The position numbers were made by a program, and so were the translations under genes. A DNA stretch of 28,778 nucleotides from an uncultured Bacteroidales bacterium (GTDB lineage: Bacteria > Bacteroidota > Bacteroidia > Bacteroidales > P3), in the NCBI GenBank assembly GCA_947174375.1, contig CAMWIS010000006.1, forward strand, positions 1 to 28,778. Reading direction: 5' to 3'. The notes below the pieces were generated by a model, which saw only the letters and a list, made by a program, of their open reading frames with translations, did not search any database and had not been told where the DNA came from. This document shows positions 7,481 to 15,406 of this stretch, piece by piece (within the stretch, counting starts at the first letter, position 1; the number at the start of each line of letters is the position of its first letter).

Positions 7481-8905
7481 ATGAATTTAAGCGATAAACT
7501 GAGCCACCCCGTTTTCAAACGCCTCAGCGAAACGGCTGAACGTGAAAACATCGAGATTTACGTCATCGGCGGTTACGTGCGCGACCTGCTGCTGAACCGT
7601 CCCTCGCCCGACATCGACTGCGTGGTCGTGGGCAACGGCTTGGACTTCGCCCGCAAGGCCAGCGCCCATATCGCCGAAACGGAGGGCGTCCGTCCCACGG
7701 TGACCGAATTCAAGAACTTCGGCACGGCGCGTTTCAAATACCGCGACACCGAAATCGAAATCGTGGGCGCGCGCAAGGAATCCTACCGCCGCGACTCGCG
7801 CAAACCGATTGTGGAAGACGGCACGCTGGAAGACGACCAAAAGCGGCGCGACTTCACGATAAACGCCTTAGCCATCAGTTTAAATAAAGACCGCTACGGC
7901 ACTGTGGTTGACCCGTTTAACGGTTTGCAAGACTTGCAGGACGGATTGCTACGGACGCCGCTCGACCCCGACATCACGTTCAGCGACGACCCCCTGCGTA
8001 TGCTGCGCGCCGTGCGCTTCGCCACCCAACTTTACTTCGACATCGACGCCGATACGTTCGAAGCCATCCGCCGGAACGCCTACCGCGTGGAAATCCTTTC
8101 GGCCGAACGCATCACCGAGGAATGGAACAAAATCATGCTCGCGCCGCAACCCTCCTACGGCTTCAAACTCTTGGACGCGGCCGGCCTGCTCCCCCGCCTG
8201 TTCCCCGAGATGGACGCGCTCAAAGGCGTGGAGAAACGCGGCAATAAAAGCCACAAAGACAATTTCGAACACACGTTGGGTGTGCTTGACCACGTGGCCT
8301 ATGCCTCCGGCGACCTTTGGCTGCGCTGGGCCGCCCTGCTACACGACATCGCCAAGCCGCGCACCAAGCGCTTCGACCCCGTGCAGGGCTGGACGTTCCG
8401 CGGCCACGAGGCCCTCGGCGCCAAATGGGTGCCCGGCATCTTCCGGCGCTTCAAACTGCCGCTGGGCGAACCGATGAAGTTCGTCCAGAAGCTCGTCGCA
8501 TTGCACCTGCGCCCGATCGCGCTCGTGGAAGACGAAGTGACCGACTCGGCCGTCCGCCGCCTGCTGTTCGAGGCCGGCGAGGACACCGAAGCCCTGATGA
8601 CGCTCTGCAAGGCCGACATCACGTCCAAGATTCCCGAAAAAGTCAAACGGTTCAAGCAGAATTTCGAACTCGTGGAACAGAAGATGCGGGAGATAGAGGA
8701 AAAGGACCGCATCCGCAACTTCCAACCGCCCGTGAGCGGCAACGACATCATGGACTATTTCCAAATCCCGCCCTGCCACGAGGTGGGTGAAATCAAGAGC
8801 CGCATCAAGGACGCGATTCTCGACGGCATCATCCCCAACGAGCGGGAGGCAGCCTGGGCGTTCATGCTCAAGACCGCCGAAGAACTCGGCATCAAAAAAG
8901 CCTGA
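7481..8905 (+). CDS. cca: CCA tRNA nucleotidyltransferase / poly(A) polymerase family protein with HD domain
   Basis: A 474-residue class II nucleotidyltransferase that adds or repairs the 3' CCA of tRNAs. The catalytic head shows the GGYVRD motif (G30-D35) and the metal-binding pair Asp44/Asp46 in PDIDCVV. The RRDFTINALA motif follows, then the nucleotide-selecting neck region. A C-terminal HD domain (LLHDIAKP, His288-Asp289) could confer 2',3'-cyclic phosphodiesterase or phosphatase activity. The start is the ATG at 7481, where the conserved protein begins; the frame is open far upstream only because it crosses antisense to the ppiD-like gene. A poly(A) polymerase role cannot be excluded by motif alone. 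miaA follows after 2 bp, making a tRNA-maturation operon. Confidence 0.93.
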   Translation: MNLSDKLSHPVFKRLSETAERENIEIYVIGGYVRDLLLNRPSPDIDCVVVGNGLDFARKASAHIAETEGVRPTVTEFKNFGTARFKYRDTEIEIVGARKESYRRDSRKPIVEDGTLEDDQKRRDFTINALAISLNKDRYGTVVDPFNGLQDLQDGLLRTPLDPDITFSDDPLRMLRAVRFATQLYFDIDADTFEAIRRNAYRVEILSAERITEEWNKIMLAPQPSYGFKLLDAAGLLPRLFPEMDALKGVEKRGNKSHKDNFEHTLGVLDHVAYASGDLWLRWAALLHDIAKPRTKRFDPVQGWTFRGHEALGAKWVPGIFRRFKLPLGEPMKFVQKLVALHLRPIALVEDEVTDSAVRRLLFEAGEDTEALMTLCKADITSKIPEKVKRFKQNFELVEQKMREIEEKDRIRNFQPPVSGNDIMDYFQIPPCHEVGEIKSRIKDAILDGIIPNEREAAWAFMLKTAEELGIKKA

Positions 8906-8907
8906 CG

Positions 8908-9807
8908 ATGAAGACGCTATGGGTTTTGGAAGGCCCGACGGCCGTGGGCAAGACGGCTTTGGCCATCGCTTGGGCGCAACGCCTCGGCACGGAGATTATC
9001 TCGGCCGACTCGCGGCAGGTGTACCGTGAACTGCGCATCGGCGTGGCCCGCCCCGAGCCGGCGGAATTGGCCGCCGCCGTGCACCGCCTTATCGCGCACC
9101 GGAGCATCCACGACTATTACAGCGTTTCCCATTACGAAAAAGAAGCCCTGCAAGCCATAACGGCCGGCTTCGAGACGCACGACAACCTCGTGCTTACGGG
9201 CGGTTCGGGCCTCTATGTGCAAGCCGTCTGCGAAGGTTTGGACGACTTGCCGGACGCCGACCCCAAGTTGCGCGCGCAGCTGATAGAACTCTATGAAACA
9301 CAGGGCATCGAGGGGCTGCGTCAGGCCTTGCGCATCGCCGACCCCGCGTTTTATCGCCAGGCCGACCTCTGCAACCCGGTGCGGCTGCGGCGCGCGCTGG
9401 AAGTCTGCTACCTGACGGGGCAACCCTACTCCTCTTTCCGCAAGAAAGCCGCCGCCGAACGGCCGTTCGCCATCAAGCGTTACGCGCTGAACCGCCCGCG
9501 CGCGGAACTCTACGACCGCATCAACCGCCGCGTGGACCTCATGCTGACGGAAGGCCTGGAAGAAGAAGCCCGCACGCTCTATCCGCACAAAGACCTGCCG
9601 GCCTTACAGACGGTGGGCTACCGCGAATGGTTCGCCTGTTTTGACGGCCGCATCGACCGCGAGACCGCCATCGAACTCATCAAAATGAACAGCCGCCGCT
9701 ATGCCAAACGGCAGATTACGTGGCTCAAACACCAAACCGCCTGCCACTGGCTGTCGCCCGAAGACGGCGACGGCCTGCCGCAAGACCCCGCCGGCGAAAA
9801 CGCATAA
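8908..9807 (+). CDS. miaA: tRNA dimethylallyltransferase
   Basis: A 299-residue enzyme that transfers a dimethylallyl group to N6 of A37 in tRNAs reading UNN codons. The P-loop GPTAVGKTA (residues 9-17) and the DSRQVYREL segment, which binds substrate, are both visible. The IHDYYSVSHYEKEA segment and the GGSGLYVQA segment are also family hallmarks. The C-terminal part has the TVGYREWF and RRYAKRQITWLK motifs. The length is normal for the family. The gene starts 2 bp after the CCA enzyme stop, so both tRNA-processing enzymes are probably made from one message. The next gene, a radical SAM protein, starts 4 bp after its stop. Confidence 0.96.
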   Translation: MKTLWVLEGPTAVGKTALAIAWAQRLGTEIISADSRQVYRELRIGVARPEPAELAAAVHRLIAHRSIHDYYSVSHYEKEALQAITAGFETHDNLVLTGGSGLYVQAVCEGLDDLPDADPKLRAQLIELYETQGIEGLRQALRIADPAFYRQADLCNPVRLRRALEVCYLTGQPYSSFRKKAAAERPFAIKRYALNRPRAELYDRINRRVDLMLTEGLEEEARTLYPHKDLPALQTVGYREWFACFDGRIDRETAIELIKMNSRRYAKRQITWLKHQTACHWLSPEDGDGLPQDPAGENA

Positions 9808-9811
9808 CCTT

Positions 9812-10654
9812 ATGTTCTTACACGCACACTGCATCTCGGGCCCGATTCAGAGCCGCCGCCTCGGCACCTCCTTAGGCGTCAACCTGCTGCCCTGCTCCCA
9901 CAAAATCTGCAACTACAACTGCGTCTATTGCGAATGCGGGCTGAACCGGCCCGACGAGGAGGAAATCCGCAGCCTGCCCACACCGCAACAGATAGAGGCG
10001 GCCTTGGACGAACGGCTGCGCGCGCTCAAAGCAGAAGGCCGCCCGCTGCATTCCATCACGTTCTCGGGCAATGGCGAACCGACGCTGCACCCGCAGTTCG
10101 AAACCATTATGGATATCGTATGCGCGTTGCGCCAACGCCATACGCCGCATACGCCCGTGTCGGTCATCTCCAACGCCAGCCGGCTCGGCCTGCCGGAAAT
10201 CCGCCGCGCCATCGGCCGCGCCGACAAGCGCATCCTCAAACTGGACGCCGGCACCCCCGGCCTCTACGGCCGCATCAACGGCCTACGGCTCGCCGACCCC
10301 ACGCGACCGATCGGCGAGGTGGCGGGGCGGCGTGAAACGCCGACGGCCGCGGAAACCTCGGCCGCCTACACCCAACTCATCGAAAACCTGCACGGGCTGC
10401 CCTACCCGTTTACGTTGCAGACGCTCTTTTTCCGCGGCCGTGCCGGCGGCGCGCCCATCGACAACACCACCGGCGACGAGTTCGCCGCCTACATCCGGCA
10501 GGTGCTTTACGTGCAACCCGCCGACCTGATGATTTACGGCCTGGACCGCGAGACGCCCGAAAAGGAATTGCAGAAGCTGACCGAGGCCGAGTTGGCCGAC
10601 CTGGCGCACCGGCTGCGCGCCGCCGGCACCCCGCCCGTCCAATACTACTATTGA
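9812..10654 (+). CDS. Radical SAM protein, COG0731-type
   Basis: A 280-residue radical S-adenosylmethionine protein. The [4Fe-4S] ligands are Cys33, Cys37 and Cys40 in KICNYNCVYCECG. A SAM-binding glycine-rich strand, TFSGNGEPTLHP, follows. ISNASRL and LKLDAG segments are as in the COG0731 group, which includes wyosine-base-like radical SAM domains. Extra cysteines at 7, 28 and 42 might serve additional clusters, but this is not certain. The start at ATG 9812 gives the conserved N-terminus and avoids overlap with miaA. The reaction is unknown. Its position directly behind cca and miaA suggests, but does not show, an RNA-modification role. Confidence 0.85.
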   Translation: MFLHAHCISGPIQSRRLGTSLGVNLLPCSHKICNYNCVYCECGLNRPDEEEIRSLPTPQQIEAALDERLRALKAEGRPLHSITFSGNGEPTLHPQFETIMDIVCALRQRHTPHTPVSVISNASRLGLPEIRRAIGRADKRILKLDAGTPGLYGRINGLRLADPTRPIGEVAGRRETPTAAETSAAYTQLIENLHGLPYPFTLQTLFFRGRAGGAPIDNTTGDEFAAYIRQVLYVQPADLMIYGLDRETPEKELQKLTEAELADLAHRLRAAGTPPVQYYY

Positions 10655-10655
10655 A

Positions 10656-11063
10656 ATGTATCTGACCGAATATCCCGCCGAAGTCTATGCCGACGCCATC
10701 CGGGCGTTGAACGGCAACGACCGCGTGTTTGACGCCCTGCTGAAGACCCGTCCCGAATGGGCGGCCTTCGTCAACGCCGTCAAGGGTGACCGCGAAGCCG
10801 TGCTGTGGCTGTTGCGCTACCGTTTCCATGAATTGGGCGTCATGGCCAACGCGCTGAACGACGAGCCGAAGGCCGCCGAATGGCTCCAAGCCCAAAGCGA
10901 CCCGTTCCTGTTCCTATTCTTCCGCGCGGCCAAAGGCGAACCCGACGGCCTGTCGTTTTTGGAGCAGACACGCTACAAGACGTTCCTGCCGTTGGCCAAA
11001 GCCATCCGTCAGGCCCGCAAAATCCGGATTAAGAACGAAACTTTTTGGTATCGCGTCTTTTGA
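10656..11063 (+). CDS. Uncharacterised 135-residue protein
   Basis: A small protein without signal peptide or membrane segment, and without a motif I recognise. It is rich in Ala, Leu and Arg and looks largely helical, with a basic C-terminal tail that includes RQARKIRIKNETFWYRVF. The ATG follows the TGA of the radical SAM gene with a single base between, so it is almost certainly translated as part of the cca-miaA-radical SAM operon. The basic tail and context would allow an RNA-associated role, but that is only a guess. It ends 9 bases from the convergent mreD stop, and I see no terminator hairpin there. Confidence 0.75.
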   Translation: MYLTEYPAEVYADAIRALNGNDRVFDALLKTRPEWAAFVNAVKGDREAVLWLLRYRFHELGVMANALNDEPKAAEWLQAQSDPFLFLFFRAAKGEPDGLSFLEQTRYKTFLPLAKAIRQARKIRIKNETFWYRVF

Positions 11064-11072
11064 CGCTAACGG

Positions 11073-11579
11073 TTAACGCGCGAACCATTTTTGGGACAGG
11101 AAGGCGCAGATATAGCAGAGCAACGCGCTGCCGAGCATGATGCCGAAGGTGGAGAAATCCCAAAGTTGAAAAGCGTCCAACGCGAAAAAGACGATGTGGT
11201 AGCTCAGAATGACCATGGCCGCATAGGCGGAGAAATCGGGCAAGCCCATGCGCGAGAGCGTCGGCGTAACGGTTTCCGTTTCCGCCTCCCGTCCGTAACG
11301 CTCGTTGAAGCGCGTATAGAGTTCGCGCACGAAGGCGGCCGTCGTGGCCGCAGCCGCGTGCATCCCCCAGGTACCCGTCAACGTATCCACGCACAGGCCA
11401 CACAGAAAGCCGAACAGCAGGCCCAGCCAGGCCCGCATGCCGAACGGCAGGAACAGGATGAACAGCACCGACACGAACAATTGCAGGTGCAGGGGCAACG
11501 GGATATGCGAAATCACCAAGCCCTGCAACAGCACCAAGAAGATGAAGCGTATTATATTTTTGCCTACCAACGTCCGCAT
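11073..11579 (-). CDS. mreD: Rod shape-determining protein MreD
   Basis: A 168-residue integral membrane protein and the last gene of the mreBCD order. Five or so hydrophobic segments cover most of the chain, with short loops, and the length matches MreD proteins. The start is taken at the ATG at 11579 rather than the upstream in-frame start at 11630, because it leaves 11 bases after the mreC stop and has the SD-like AAAGGA just upstream, unusual for this window. Identification rests on position behind mreC plus hydrophobicity, since MreD sequences diverge strongly. It partners MreC in the elongasome at the inner membrane. Confidence 0.88.
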   Translation of the reverse strand: MRTLVGKNIIRFIFLVLLQGLVISHIPLPLHLQLFVSVLFILFLPFGMRAWLGLLFGFLCGLCVDTLTGTWGMHAAAATTAAFVRELYTRFNERYGREAETETVTPTLSRMGLPDFSAYAAMVILSYHIVFFALDAFQLWDFSTFGIMLGSALLCYICAFLSQKWFAR

Positions 11580-11590
11580 CGCTTTCCTTT

Positions 11591-12457
11591 CTATTCCTCG
11601 GTTTCTTCCACCGTCTGACGGAGCGGCCACACGGCCATATCGCCCGTCATCAGGCTGTCCAGTTCCATCCGGTCCAAATTCTTGACGACATACACCCGGT
11701 CCAGCGCCTTGAAGTCCCGCACGAGCCGCACGCTCAAACGCTGAAACTCGTCGCCCGGCTTGGACAGCACGTCCACGACGCGTCCCACCTCGATGCCGGC
11801 CGGGAAAAAGAGCGAATAACCGCTCGTCACCACCTTTTCACCCTTACGCACGACGACGTGCGACGGAATCTCGTCCATCTCCACCATGTCGGACGCGCGG
11901 CCGTTCCAATACAGGGAACCGCTGTAGGCTTCCGAACTCAGGCGCACGCTCACCTTGCTTTGGCTGTGCAGTATCGACAGTACCGACGCGAAATGCGAGG
12001 ACACGTCCTTGACGATGCCGACGATGCCCTGGGGCGCGATGACGGCCATCCCCGGAAACACGCCGTCCCGGCTGCCGACGTTCAGCAGCAGGTAGTTGTT
12101 CTTCAAGTCGGTCGAATTGTAGAGGATTTGCGCGGGCAGATACGTATAGAGCTGCCGGTAAAGACTGTCTTGCACCGTGGTGTCGGCTTCGGCGAGCGGC
12201 ACGTGCGACATCGCGACCAAGGCGCGCAACTCGGCATTCTCGGCCTGCAGCGCCGCGTTGGTCTTGCGCAGATAAAACAGTTGACGGATGCGTTGCGTGG
12301 AGGCATTCATGCCGCCCTGCAACTCCAAGCCGAAACCATGCACCATGCTCTGCTGGTAATCATGATGGCGGAAGAATAGCTGCAGGGAAACAAGCATCAA
12401 TACGACAAACAGCCCGATATAGGCGTGCCGCTTGATTATTTGCCAAAACGCATTCAA
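11591..12457 (-). CDS. mreC: Rod shape-determining protein MreC
   Basis: A 288-residue bitopic protein of the elongasome. It has a short cytosolic N-terminus, one membrane helix (about residues 13-28), a coiled-coil stretch around residues 60-85 containing NAALQAENAEL, and then the periplasmic beta domains. Conserved segments there include YLLLNVGSRDGVFPGMAV and GIVGIVKDVSSHFA. MreC connects cytosolic MreB filaments to periplasmic peptidoglycan synthases. It begins 2 bases after the mreB stop and is followed by mreD, so the three are one transcription unit. Confidence 0.96.
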   Translation of the reverse strand: MNAFWQIIKRHAYIGLFVVLMLVSLQLFFRHHDYQQSMVHGFGLELQGGMNASTQRIRQLFYLRKTNAALQAENAELRALVAMSHVPLAEADTTVQDSLYRQLYTYLPAQILYNSTDLKNNYLLLNVGSRDGVFPGMAVIAPQGIVGIVKDVSSHFASVLSILHSQSKVSVRLSSEAYSGSLYWNGRASDMVEMDEIPSHVVVRKGEKVVTSGYSLFFPAGIEVGRVVDVLSKPGDEFQRLSVRLVRDFKALDRVYVVKNLDRMELDSLMTGDMAVWPLRQTVEETEE

Positions 12458-12459
12458 TG

Positions 12460-13482
12460 TTATTTAATCAAAAACGTGAATTTGTCGAAATTCTTCAGCG
12501 CGATGCCCGTTCCGCGCGCCACGGCCCGCAACGGATCTTCGGCGAGGTGTACCGGCAACTTGGTCTTGATGGCCAAACGCTTGTCCAAGCCCCGCAACAG
12601 ACTGCCGCCACCGGCCAAATAAATCCCCGTCTTGAAGATATCGGCCGACAGTTCGGGCGGCGTCATTTCCAACGCGTTCAGAACCGCCGCCTCGATTTTG
12701 AGGATGGAGCGGTCGAGCGCGTGCGCGATTTCGGTATAATTGACGATGATTTCCTTGGGAATACCCGTCAGCAGGTCACGTCCCTGCACGGCGTATTCTT
12801 CGGGCGGCGTTTCCAGTTCCGGCATGGCCGCGCCCACTTCTATCTTGATGCGTTCGGCCGTCGAGTCGCCGATGCTGATGTTGTGGCGCGCCCGCATATA
12901 GTCCTTGATGTCCTGGTTGAAGTCGTCGCCGGCGATTTTAATCGACTTGTTGCTGACGATACCGCCCAGCGCGATAACGGCGATTTCACTCGTACCGCCG
13001 CCTATGTCCACGATCATGTTGCCGTGGGGTTCGAGCACGTTCAGACCGATCCCGATGGCGGCCGCCATCGGCTCGTGAATCAGACGCACTTCCCGCGCGC
13101 CCGACTGTTCGGCCGAGTCGCGCACGGCGCGTTCCTCCACCTCCGTGATACCGGACGGAATACAAATCACCATCTTGAGCGCCGGCGGAAACAGGCTTTT
13201 CTTGACCGGCACTTTCTTAATCAGTTCCCGCATCATGCTTTCCGTCGCCTGGAAGTCGGCGATGACGCCGTCCTTCATCGGGCGGATCGTCTTGATGTGT
13301 TCGGGCGTCTTGCCCTGCATGAGCATGGCGTGCTTGCCGACGGCCAACACCTTGCCCGTCGAGCGTTCCAGCGCGATGATGGACGGTTCGTCCACCACCA
13401 CCTTGTCGTTATACATGATAATCGTGTTGGCCGTTCCGAGGTCAATCGCGATTTCACGCGTCATAAAAGAGAACAGACTCAT
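12460..13482 (-). CDS. mreB: Rod shape-determining protein MreB (actin-like)
   Basis: A 340-residue actin-fold ATPase that forms membrane-associated filaments guiding lateral wall synthesis. The phosphate-1 loop IDLGTANT (Asp14-Thr20 region), the phosphate-2 loop DIGGGTSEIAV, and the adenosine motif LAGGGSLLRGLD are all intact. The N-terminal MSLFSF is the short membrane-targeting start usual for Bacteroidota MreB, which supports the ATG at 13482 over the internal Met7. It has its own consensus promoter at 13553-13583, just past the purH terminator. Confidence 0.97.
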   Translation of the reverse strand: MSLFSFMTREIAIDLGTANTIIMYNDKVVVDEPSIIALERSTGKVLAVGKHAMLMQGKTPEHIKTIRPMKDGVIADFQATESMMRELIKKVPVKKSLFPPALKMVICIPSGITEVEERAVRDSAEQSGAREVRLIHEPMAAAIGIGLNVLEPHGNMIVDIGGGTSEIAVIALGGIVSNKSIKIAGDDFNQDIKDYMRARHNISIGDSTAERIKIEVGAAMPELETPPEEYAVQGRDLLTGIPKEIIVNYTEIAHALDRSILKIEAAVLNALEMTPPELSADIFKTGIYLAGGGSLLRGLDKRLAIKTKLPVHLAEDPLRAVARGTGIALKNFDKFTFLIK

Positions 13483-13552
13483 TTATAGACAGTATTAATC
13501 TTTTAACAATCATGGCGTTTGTGCAAAAAACGTACACCAAACACCTTCCGTG

Positions 13553-13583
13553 CAAAGATAGCTTTTATAAAGCACATTTACAA
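13553..13583 (-). promoter_or_regulatory. Consensus promoter of mreBCD
   Basis: On the minus strand TTG (13583-13581) is followed, after exactly 20 bases, by TATCTTTG (13560-13553). This matches the Bacteroidota -33/-7 consensus. Transcription would start near 13547, giving a leader of about 65 bases. It lies immediately after the T run of the purH terminator. Confidence 0.8.
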
Positions 13584-13591
13584 GCTACAAG

Positions 13592-13631
13592 TAAAAAAAG
13601 ACCGCCACCCCTCTCGAAAAGGATGGCGGTC
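13592..13631 (-). terminator. Rho-independent terminator of purH
   Basis: GACCGCCA (13600-13607) pairs with TGGCGGTC (13624-13631), with two more G-C pairs inside after one mismatch. On the minus strand the stem is followed by seven T (13599-13593). It lies 22 bases past the purH stop and only on this strand has a proper U-run. Confidence 0.88.
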
Positions 13632-13653
13632 CGCCGTAAAAAAACGTAGCCGC

Positions 13654-15222
13654 TTAGTGTCTGAAATGACGCAGACCCGTGAAGACCATTTTGAGGCCGT
13701 GCCCGTCGCAATACTGAATCGACTCCTGGTCGCGCACCGAGCCGCCGGGCTGGATGAACGCCTCTATGCCGTTCTGCGAGGCGATTTCCACGCAGTCGCT
13801 GAACGGGAAGAACGCGTCGGAGGCCAAAACGGCGTCCTTGAGCTCGAAGCCGAAGCGGCGCGCCTTTTCGATGGCCTGTTTGAGCGAATCCACGCGCGAG
13901 GTCTGCCCTACGCCGGCCGCCAGCAGCTGACCGTCCTTGGCGATGACAATCGCGTTCGACTTGCAGTGCTTGACGAGTATGTTGGCGAAATGCAGGTCGC
14001 GCAGTTCCTTTTCGGAGGGCTGCGCCTTGGTGACGACCTTGTTGCCGGCGGCTTCGTCCACGCGCGTATCGCGTTCCTGGACGAGATAGCCGTTGACGCA
14101 CGAACGCAGCACATGGGACGGCAACCGGTACGAGGGCGCTTGCAGGATGACGCGGTTTTTCTTGCCTTGCAGCAGTTGCAGGGCTTCGGGCGCATACCCC
14201 GGCGCGATGAGCACCTCGATAAACAGGCTGTTCATGGCCGTGGCCGTGGGCAGGTCTATCGGGGCGTTGCTGACCACGACGCCGCCGAAAGCGGAAACCG
14301 GGTCGCAGGCCAAGGCCGTTTCGTAGGCTTCCTGCAAGGTGGGACGGCAGGCGAAGCCACAGGGGTTGCTGTGCTTGATGATGGCCACCGCATACGGGGC
14401 GGCCGGCGCGTCCTGCGGACGCGCGAACTCGCCGATGAGCTCGAAAGCCGCATGGATGTCCAATAAGTTATTGTAGGAGATTTCCTTGCCGTGGAGTTGC
14501 GTGAAGGCCTCCGACAGACGTCCCTTGAAAAAGCCCTTCTGGTGCGGGTTCTCACCGTAGCGGAGCGGGGTCTGTTCTGCCGGCCAGGGCAAATCGGCGG
14601 GTTCCGCCGCGCCCTGCGCGGCACCGGCCGCCCCGTAGCGTTCCAGCATCCACCGCGAAATCAGGCCGTCGTAGGCCGACGTTTCCGCGATGGCCTCGGC
14701 CGCCGCGGCCGCCCGCTGTTCCAGCGTTGTCCCGCCCTGACGGCGCAACAGTTCGGCCGTCTTGGCGTAAGCCTTGCTCGAGGGTACGATCAGCACGTCT
14801 TTGAAATTCTTGGCGGCCGCCCGGATCAACGAAACGCCGCCTATGTCGATTTTCTCGATGATTTCCGCTTCCGTACCGCCATCGGCCACCGTCTGCGCGA
14901 ACGGATAGAGGTCCACGACCACCATGTCGATTTCCGGCATCCCGTACTGTTGCATCTCGGCCATGTCCTGCGCCTCTTCGCGCCGGCCGAGGATGCCGCC
15001 GAACACCATCGGGTGCAGCGTCTTGACGCGGCCGCCCAAAATGGACGGATAGGTCGTCAACGATTCCACCGTACTCACGTCCATCCCCTTGTCCAGCAGA
15101 TACTTGTACGTACCGCCCGTCGAATAGATATGCGTGCCGTTCGCCTTCAAGGCCTCCAACAACTCGTCCAGACCTTCCTTGTGAAACACCGAAATCAGTG
15201 CGTGCTTAACCTTTTTTATCAT
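13654..15222 (-). CDS. purH: Bifunctional AICAR transformylase / IMP cyclohydrolase
   Basis: A 522-residue enzyme catalysing the last two steps of de novo IMP synthesis: formylation of AICAR with 10-formyl-THF and ring closure. The N-terminal methylglyoxal-synthase-like domain (about 1-195) shows the STGGTYKYL, GGRVKTLHP and VVVDLYPF segments of the cyclohydrolase. The C-terminal transformylase domain carries the catalytic KHSNPCG motif (Lys283-His284). The C-terminus is FTGLRHFRH, normal for the family. Length is typical. The mreB operon lies downstream on the same strand but behind a strong terminator. Confidence 0.97.
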   Translation of the reverse strand: MIKKVKHALISVFHKEGLDELLEALKANGTHIYSTGGTYKYLLDKGMDVSTVESLTTYPSILGGRVKTLHPMVFGGILGRREEAQDMAEMQQYGMPEIDMVVVDLYPFAQTVADGGTEAEIIEKIDIGGVSLIRAAAKNFKDVLIVPSSKAYAKTAELLRRQGGTTLEQRAAAAAEAIAETSAYDGLISRWMLERYGAAGAAQGAAEPADLPWPAEQTPLRYGENPHQKGFFKGRLSEAFTQLHGKEISYNNLLDIHAAFELIGEFARPQDAPAAPYAVAIIKHSNPCGFACRPTLQEAYETALACDPVSAFGGVVVSNAPIDLPTATAMNSLFIEVLIAPGYAPEALQLLQGKKNRVILQAPSYRLPSHVLRSCVNGYLVQERDTRVDEAAGNKVVTKAQPSEKELRDLHFANILVKHCKSNAIVIAKDGQLLAAGVGQTSRVDSLKQAIEKARRFGFELKDAVLASDAFFPFSDCVEIASQNGIEAFIQPGGSVRDQESIQYCDGHGLKMVFTGLRHFRH

Positions 15223-15245
15223 TTTTCATGAAGATTTAGTGACCG

Positions 15246-15253
15246 CAAAGATA
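15246..15253 (-). promoter_or_regulatory. -7 promoter box of purH
   Basis: The minus strand reads TATCTTTG, a match to TAnnTTTG, 23 bases upstream of the purH ATG. Transcription would start near 15240, giving a short leader of about 18 bases. The -33 position holds TTTTTAA rather than a clear TTTG. No purine-riboswitch structure fits in so short a leader. Confidence 0.65.
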
Positions 15254-15340
15254 GTTAAAATGTGGCTTCGTTAAAAAGTCCGCCGGAAATATTATGAACA
15301 CGTTTTGAACGCTGTCCCGCCGCCGGTTACCCGTCAACCC

Positions 15341-15372
15341 TTTGGGTTTTTCGAAATCTTATGTTACCTTTG
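15341..15372 (+). promoter_or_regulatory. Consensus promoter of the 15.4 kb glycosyltransferase gene
   Basis: TTTG (15341-15344), then 20 bases, then TACCTTTG (15365-15372): a full Bacteroidota -33/-7 pair. The predicted start near 15378 gives a leader of about 29 bases to the ATG at 15407. It heads the rightward cluster that ends with ferritin. Confidence 0.8.
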
Positions 15373-15406
15373 AACATTCAAACCCGCGTTTCAAACCCCA
15401 CCGATT

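Noticed and set aside
9812..10654. Assignment of the radical SAM protein as a tRNA wyosine synthase
   Set aside because: Wyosine synthesis at tRNA-Phe position 37 is not a bacterial pathway; only the broader COG0731 similarity can be supported.
12457..13488. 343-residue plus-strand frame opposite mreB
   Set aside because: Antisense shadow of mreB; no motif, and mreB has all actin-fold signatures.
15223..15406. Purine riboswitch upstream of purH
   Set aside because: The predicted leader is only about 18 bases, too short, and no conserved riboswitch core is visible.
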